Assembly (NCBI GenBank): GCA_018296165.2
Contig: JACKQL020000024.1
Location: 124,001 to 188,000 of the forward strand
Length of the DNA: 64,000 nucleotides
Source of the DNA: Termitomyces sp. T153
Taxonomy: Eukaryota > Basidiomycota > Agaricomycetes > Agaricales > Lyophyllaceae
Reading direction: 5' to 3'
Of the stretch, positions 58,187-64,000 are shown piece after piece. Within the stretch, counting starts at the first letter, position 1, and every line of letters starts with the position of its first letter. The translations under genes and the position numbers were made by a program. The notes beneath the pieces are model-generated. The model was not told where the DNA came from. It did no database searches and saw nothing but the letters and a program-made list of their open reading frames with translations.

Positions 58187-58781
58187 TGTAGTCTTGATGA
58201 AATACTACTCTAAAGTAGTACTAGCAAAACAAAATGATGAGGGCACTCACTCAACAGAGAAAGCACTAGAGCACAAGAAGAAGCTTTAAATAGAGTGGCA
58301 AGACTTAGATCTGAAGTCTGGGGCTAATAATAATAATAACATGACAGTATTTATAATAGTAAGTAAAGCTAATAAAAACAAAAGGAGTCAATAATGGGAA
58401 ACTGGTCACTAACAACTTAGGCAAGTCAGGAGAAATGCCATGTGAAAGTAAGTAACCCAAAATGTAGCTAAATTTGACACCTGGAATGACATTCAGTATG
58501 CTGGTTGGTAGGGTGTTGGGTAGCAAGTAAATTAAACTGAAAGAAGTAACAAGAAAACCATGTCAATAATACAAAAAAAGAAATATGGTTGATGATGTTG
58601 CTAGTAGGTTGCTAGAGCTCACTAGACTTCACAAAGGAAAGTTGTCCAATGGGCTGAGAGTCTAGACCACATGTGACAAAGTCATATAATCATTGTGTTG
58701 CAGAGAAATCAGAACTTCTAGAAGTTGCCAAAACAAAAGAAAAGACAGAAACCAGTGCTTAGCAAGAATAGGGTCTTATCA
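58187..58781 (-). repeat. 5' LTR of the minus-strand gypsy element
   Basis: TGATAAGACCC..AAGACTACA on the minus strand, 595 bp, with ACTATTATAAATACTG as promoter near 58345. Directly after it the minus strand reads TTTAGTGCTGGCACTTAAGG, a candidate primer binding site. A fragment of the same LTR lies at 25396-25530. Confidence 0.65.
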
Positions 58782-60725
58782 CCCCCCTCTCTGTTATCTC
58801 TACTTTCCCTGACACCCCTGACACATCTTATCTCACTTTATTCTTAGCACCTGGGGCCTGGAACACCAAGATACAAATATATGTGTACAAAATGAAAAGG
58901 TTATGATACCTTTATGTGGGGCCCAGACTCACTTGCACCCACTGATGCTGCACTTTTCCCTCGACCTCCATCAGATCAATCACCTAGAGGCCACCCCATG
59001 GTACCAACATGTTGATGGAATCTGGTGGCAGCACCCATTGCTTGTGACTCTGACTGAATGACCAGGACATCTGCTTCAACCACTCCAACAGCACATCTAC
59101 TGAGGTTGGCAGTTGACCAATGACATTTAAAGCCTTGTCCCAGCAAAACAATAGAGCCTGGTTGCCCTTCTGCAAGTGGTCCAACTGATCCAGACTGGCT
59201 CTGATCTGTGCAGGAAGATGATACTCCAGGCTGGTCAACTGGAGGCCATCACAGACAAATGAGCTGGCAGACACAACACTTTCCAGTAGGGGCCCAGTGA
59301 TGCCAGAACCATTCTACAGTATCCCCACACTCACAGGGCAAAATGTTACTCACCTAGGGACTGTACCTGGAGCTCTAACATGCAAGTAACCAGCCACTCC
59401 CACTGCTGGGCCACCACCACCACTGGATCCTCCAACTGATGAGAACCCATGCTCTGCCCACAACCTGCTGGATCCTCACCCCAAGCCTTCCCCTGCACTT
59501 TGTTGCCATATGAGTCCTCTTTGCTCCAGACAACCTACACAGCCTCCTTGTCCCAGACTACCAAGACCACCTGCACTTCAACCTCATGGAGATTTGACAA
59601 ATAAGCCCACAACTCCTACTGCCTCCCCTCTGCTAGGGCATGCCACCAAATAAACTCCAGTGACTGCATATCAAGGTGCTACTGATGCTTGGCCAACTGC
59701 TTTATACAACCCTCTAGTGCCTCCTCCAGCTCCCTGACCAATTCATTCTGCATTTACAACTCATGCACCAACTCCATGTTCTGTGCCATGAGCTGCTTGT
59801 TCTGCCCCTAGAGCTGCACTGCCTGCCCCCAAATTACTTCCAATTGCCAGTGGAGTTGAGCATTCTTGAGTGACAAATTGGAAACTAGGGGGCAGCCTGT
59901 GATGTGTGAGAACACCTGGGTAAAGGCTAGGTCAGCCTCAGGCCTACTGGAAAATCAGCATGATACTTTTCCTTATCCACCCCCAAGAACCCAGAGTTGC
60001 TGGGCCCTGCCTCCCCTCCCAAACTTACCTCCCTGGACTTGGACCACAGCAGACAGAGAGGAAACTTACCAGATGCCACCTCACACATCTCCAATGAGCT
60101 CTCTGGCAAAAATAGCAGGGCCACCCAACCCTTCCCCTTGTCAGCAACTCTTAGAACCAGCAACTTGCTCTCCACCAACTGATCCTCCTTGTCTGGCACA
60201 AACTTCAAAGAGCTTTCTTGGGGACACAGACCCACAGTCCAGCCTGACAACACCACTTCAGCCCTGGCCTGCAGAGTGGCAACCCCCCAACTCAAATTCA
60301 CCATTGGCATTCCCATACCTGCACTCTGACCCTGCTCCACACCTCCAAACTGCATCCCTTGCCTCTGCACCACCACTGCCACCCCCTCCACTCAGAATAA
60401 GCAATGGAGGTGCCAGTAATGGTACTCATTACAAATGCAAGTTCAATGCAAGCTAGGCTTCAGGGAGGGAAATGTACAGTTGTCCCTATGGAGCATACAG
60501 TTTTGGCACTGGAGAGTTGTCAGTAAGGAGTCAAAGCACAATGACAAAACTCACTGGAGTGTTGGCAATCCACCATTCAAAAGTGGGGATTCCAGTGGAC
60601 ATGATGGTGAATAGAGAAGGAGGGCCAATTGCAGGAGGCCACAGCAGCTTAATCAGCTGCACCAGCAATCTCTGGAGACCTGGCCCCCACCCCTTGCACT
60701 AGTGAATTCCGAGGGTCTAGGTTAC
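58782..60725. other. Decayed retrotransposon DNA, relative of 48901-51645
   Basis: Minus-strand frame 59274-58984 (SSFVCDGLQLTSLEYHL.., coiled-coil-like) and a further Gln/Leu-rich stretch to about 59850 look like one broken gag-like protein. On the plus strand 59866-60456 is a Pro-rich open frame that may be its shadow. The plus frame 60472-60702 (SFGTGELSVRSQSTMTK..) also occurs, mutated, near 51420. A purine tract GAGGGTCTAGGTTAC precedes the next LTR. Confidence 0.4.
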
Positions 60726-61425
60726 TGTCATGACTCCTCATTTTTGTATGATGTCCCATCCAACCTCCTCTGCATTGCTGAACACCCCATCCAATCACCC
60801 TGACCCCCACCATCAAGCCCCACCATCAGCTTGCCATCAGCCCTAGGTGGAACACCCCAGACTGGAACACCCCAGACTTGTCCTGTGAAACCCTCAGACC
60901 TATCCCACACTTGTCTAGGATCTTCCATCAATGCCACTGACCTTGTCTCAGCACCACCACCCCACTCTAGGTCTTGGAACCCTGTCAAGTCTTGATGCCA
61001 CACCCCATATTCACACTTGGCCTCTGGCCCACCCCAAGAACCCCAGGGCCCCCAGTGCTGGGAAACTGATAAGTGCCAGGAAACAGATAGAGCCAGGAAA
61101 CTGAAGCCAAGAAACATAGAAGACTTTAGGCAATATCAAGACTAAGGTACTGACTATGTTGGTACATAGTCTATTTTAACTGATTCCATTAACTATACCA
61201 CTCCAAATATAACCTAATCATTAACCCTATTCCTAACAAAACTCTGGCTCAATTCCTAAGTCCTCTGACCTCACTTTGTTTACAGACTTAGTACTCTTGC
61301 CAACTCTGGACTCCCAGATTGTCTGTTCAACTCCTATCAAACTCTGATGCTCTATAAGTCCTCTTAGTCATTGTAGTCCTCTGACTAGTGGGTTGCTTGC
61401 TCTACAGTGAGAGCTGGACCTAACA
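60726..61425 (+). mobile_element. Gypsy-type 3' LTR, 700 bp
   Basis: Starts TGTCATGACTCC and ends GCTGGACCTAACA; same family as the LTRs at 20566-21506 and 51646-53295. Its middle (61060-61170: AAACTGATAAGTGCC..AATATCAAGACTAAGG) is inverted relative to the ends when compared with the 51646 copy, so it may have an internal inversion. CpG absent. Confidence 0.6.
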
Positions 61426-61636
61426 ACTACTTTGGTTAGCAATCTCTACATAGCCAGACATCCAATATGTGGTTCAATAGCTCTTGCAATTTCTTGACTC
61501 ATACTCATTTGTTCATAGGAATGTGACCATCTGAGTTATATAATACCTCAAAGGAAATTGGACTCTGCAACTATGTCTGAGTGGGAACTTGCCTATGAAC
61601 CTTGTCAGTTTCACAGACTCTGACTGAGCAAATTGT

Positions 61637-61910
61637 TTGGATACAAGTTTAAGCATTGGTGGTTATTCCTGGTCCTTGGCAACAAGGAAACAAAAAGCAG
61701 TGGTTGCATCTTCATGTGGGGTGGAATATATGGTGGTGTTTGAGGTGGCACAGGAGTGTATATGGTTGCAAATGATAATAGAGGCTTTAGGACATTCAGC
61801 AACTGGTGCTACCACAATACTATGTGTGACAACAATTCAGCAATCAACCTGTCATATAAAATATGTCAACATCAAGTACCATTTCCTGAGGCAGTGCAGA
61901 GGAGCCACAC
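61637..61910 (+). pseudogene. Copia RNase H fragment
   Basis: SLSIGGYSWSLATRKQKAVV, ASSCGVEYMVVFEVAQECIW and a frameshift near 61830 (DNNSAINLS in the next frame), then KYVNIKYHFLRQC. Typical copia RNase H; no LTR recognised next to it. Confidence 0.75.
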
Positions 61911-62195
61911 TTATGATGATGAGGGGTGTTATGATATGAAGCATATGCCATCATAAGTGTGCCTAACAATTGTCAAAACTCATCACTCATATAACACACA
62001 TTGTTACATGATGGCCACTGCATTGTTACACCATGGAAAGAAGGAATAGAAACTTATATATACCATGTACATACTGACAAATACCCTCAGTCAGTCCCAT
62101 TACAGACTGAGGGTAAGTCATCATTAATCATCTGTCTTGTACATCATACTTACTGTACTCTATGCTATTTACTTACACATCTGTGTATATCTAGG
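61911..62195. other. AT-rich end of the repeat block
   Basis: No gene. It holds a 13-14 bp inverted pair (CCCTCAGTC.. and ..GACTGAGGG) at about 62083-62116, and the last CpG-free bases. At about 62200 (GATACGG) CpG frequency returns to that of the gene regions, marking the block edge. Confidence 0.5.
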
Positions 62196-62651
62196 TGATA
62201 CGGTCCAGATTCCAACAATTCTTGGTCTTAGAGATTTGGGGTTCCAATGCTTAGGATTGGAATGACAGGAAGTCAAACAAGCCGTCCGTGCTGACAGCAA
62301 GGTGTCAAAAATGACGGTTGATCTTATCATTGATGGGATCAAGTAATGTAGACAAATCGAATGAATGAAATCTATTAATGTCGCCGGCAAGCCACGATAC
62401 AGTGCTAAGAGGGCGGGAGTAGAGTGCTAGTGTACTCTACACCAGTTTTGTATGATGGTTTCGGTTGTAGTAGTGTACTTGTATTGTAGCGTTGGACATT
62501 GAGACTTTCCTCGCATAGTTTGATTGGCGTGAGTGATAGGCAAGGTGTGAGAGTTACAGTTTCCTTTTTTGCTCTTCCGATCTCAACAAACCACAACAAC
62601 GCCGAAAAAGTTGCAAAACGCTCGCCTCAATCCGATCTTCTTTCACAAAAG
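62196..62651 (+). promoter_or_regulatory. Upstream region of the zuotin gene
   Basis: CpG-containing unique-looking DNA with CT-rich text before the start codon (CTCTTCCGATCTCAAC). No clear TATA box. Its left edge coincides with the end of the CpG-poor repeats. Confidence 0.5.
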
Positions 62652-64000
62652 ATGGCGACTGTCCTCACCTTGCCCATCACTGCCCCCGCTCTGTCTAAGG
62701 ATTATTCGCCACCTGCGGCTTCATCGAGCTTACGTCTCTCTGTGCCCCATCCCACAGGACATCGTGTTCTTCTTCCCATCGGCCGTGCTCACCTCGATCA
62801 TCTTCGACTTTCTCTTCTTCATGCACACGACTTTGACTCTTTCGATGCTCAGACTGCCACAGAGCGTGAGGTCAAAGCTCAACTTCTTGCGGCTGAGGGA
62901 GCTTCAGAAGATGATCTCGGAGTCGGTGATGAGGAAGAAACACCTGAGCTTCTAGCTCTCGATCCCAAGGAGTGGAAGGTATGTCTCTATCTTTCTTTTC
63001 TCCATAAAAAGGTAATTTTGGGCCTGGCGTAGAAACAAGACCATTACGCAGTCCTTGGTCTCTCTAAATTCCGCTACCTCGCAACAGCTGAACATATCAA
63101 AATTGCTCGTACGTCTTTCCCATACACTACCTTCCGACCACTGTTTCATAAAAAAACGTTATCATAGACCGCAAAAAAGTCCTTAAACACCATCCTGACA
63201 AAAAGGCTTCCAACGTTCCCTCTGAAACCATCCTCGGTATCAATACCTCCCGCAATACAAACGATGACACTTTCTTCAAATGCATCCAAAAAGCCCATGA
63301 AGTCCTCACCAACGACGAAAAGCGCCGCCAATTTGACAGCGTCGATCCCGAATTCCTTGAGATAGAAGAACAAATCACCGGTATAACTGAAAAAGAATTC
63401 AAAGCCAGAAAACTCGAGTTCTTCAGAACGTTCACTCCGATATTCGACTTATATACACGTTTCTCGCGCGTGCAGCCTGTTCCAGGCCTTGGGACAATCG
63501 ATGCAACTAAGGATGAGGTGGAGGGCTTCTATGACTTCTGGTATAATTTTGATAGTTGGCGCAGCTTTGAGTGGTATGATAAGGAGGTTAATGAGGGCAG
63601 CGACAGGCATGTTCTGCCGACCTCATCTCATCTTATCCTTATTTAATGATCCTCCCCTAGCCGCGACGACAAACGGTACACCGAAAAGAAGAACAAATCT
63701 GAGCGCGCACGCAGAAAGAAAGAAGACACCGCCAAGCTCCGCATGCTCATCGATCTTACTCTCAGGTACTCTCTTTCTCTCTCCAGTATCTCCGTTTTAA
63801 ACTCTGGCCACAGCCTCGACCCCCGCATCAAACTCATCAAACAACAAGAAAAAGAAGCTCGTGAAGCCAAAAAGGCTGCTGCTGCTGGTAAACCATTGAA
63901 GAAGACCAAAGCTCAGGAAGAGGAAGAAAAGAAGAAAGCAGAAGAGGAGCAGAAAGCAAAGGAGGAAGAGGCGAAGGTTCGTTATTTTCCGTCCCTCTCT
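62652..64000 (+). CDS. ZUO1: Zuotin (ribosome-associated Hsp40), 5' part
   Basis: Zuotin forms the ribosome-associated complex with Ssz1 and stimulates Ssb at the polypeptide exit. Exons by eye: 62652-62978, 63033-63108, 63168-63606, 63661-63765, 63814-63976, then probably an intron running past the window end; 370 codons so far. The J domain begins DHYAVLGLSKFRYLATAE with the HPD motif in LKHHPDKK. The zuotin homology region follows (FEWYDKEVNEGSD, DPRIKLIKQQEKEAREAKK) with a charged Lys/Glu helix at the end. The intron 63607-63660 uses a GC donor (AG/GCATGT). The C-terminal four-helix region lies beyond the window. Confidence 0.95.

Larger units (their letters stand above)
53296..58781 (-). 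mobile_element. Decayed Ty3/gypsy element, minus strand, truncated
   Basis: From the right: a 595-bp 5' LTR (58781-58187), gag (about 57870-55700), protease (54446-54213 and on), and the start of RT (53580-53296), where it stops against the LTR ending at 53295. No 3' LTR was found. CpG-poor, with stops throughout. It belongs to a gypsy lineage different from the element at 11066-20051. Confidence 0.8.

Noticed and set aside
59866..60456. 196-codon Pro-rich plus frame
   Set aside because: Opposite a more plausible gag-like reading and with low-complexity composition; kept only as part of decayed repeat DNA.

Overview
The window is nuclear DNA from a mushroom-forming basidiomycete (Agaricomycete). 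The genes are split by many introns of about 45-60 nt with GT..AG (twice GC..AG) borders. A CYP63-like P450, a Plavaka-type transposase remnant and Agaricomycete-style Ty3/gypsy elements point the same way. Exon borders below were set by eye from splice sites, reading frame and family conservation; no transcript data were used.

Layout. (1) 1-11006 is a compact gene block: actin (minus, 3' end outside the window), a CYP63-like cytochrome P450, the proteasome ubiquitin receptor RPN10, a fusion of a 3-hydroxyisobutyrate-dehydrogenase-like enzyme with a phosphonatase-type HAD hydrolase, a peroxisomal-type MaoC enoyl-CoA hydratase 2, and, convergent with it, a gamma-butyrobetaine/trimethyllysine dioxygenase-like gene. 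(2) 11066-20051 is a nearly intact Ty3/gypsy retrotransposon with 233-bp LTRs and a 5-bp target duplication (AGGCC). It lies 60 bp upstream of the dioxygenase start codon and is transcribed toward it. (3) About 20160-62195 is a 42-kb graveyard of nested, mostly CpG-depleted retroelements. It contains a Ty1/copia element split by LTRs and by a Tad-like LINE, which is itself split by an LTR-derived foldback element; solo LTRs; gypsy remnants on both strands; an 872-bp near-perfect palindromic element; and a dead Plavaka-type transposase gene. (4) 62652-64000 is the 5' part of a zuotin (ZUO1/DNAJC2) gene, where normal CpG content returns.

Working together. The hydratase (beta-oxidation) and the dioxygenase (carnitine biosynthesis) both belong to fatty-acid handling and face each other with 45 bp between stop codons. 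This is suggestive, but basidiomycete gene order is not operonic. The repeat block is best read as a heterochromatic, probably cytosine-methylated insertion zone. Differences between the gypsy LTRs are all at CpG sites, several nonsense codons fit CGA to TGA change, and younger inserts keep the CpGs that older ones have lost.

No CRISPR array, rRNA or tRNA gene was recognised. The features most worth follow-up are the two 6-nt microexons, the dehydrogenase-HAD fusion, the LTR promoter aimed at the dioxygenase gene, the LTR-derived foldback element, and the 872-bp palindrome.
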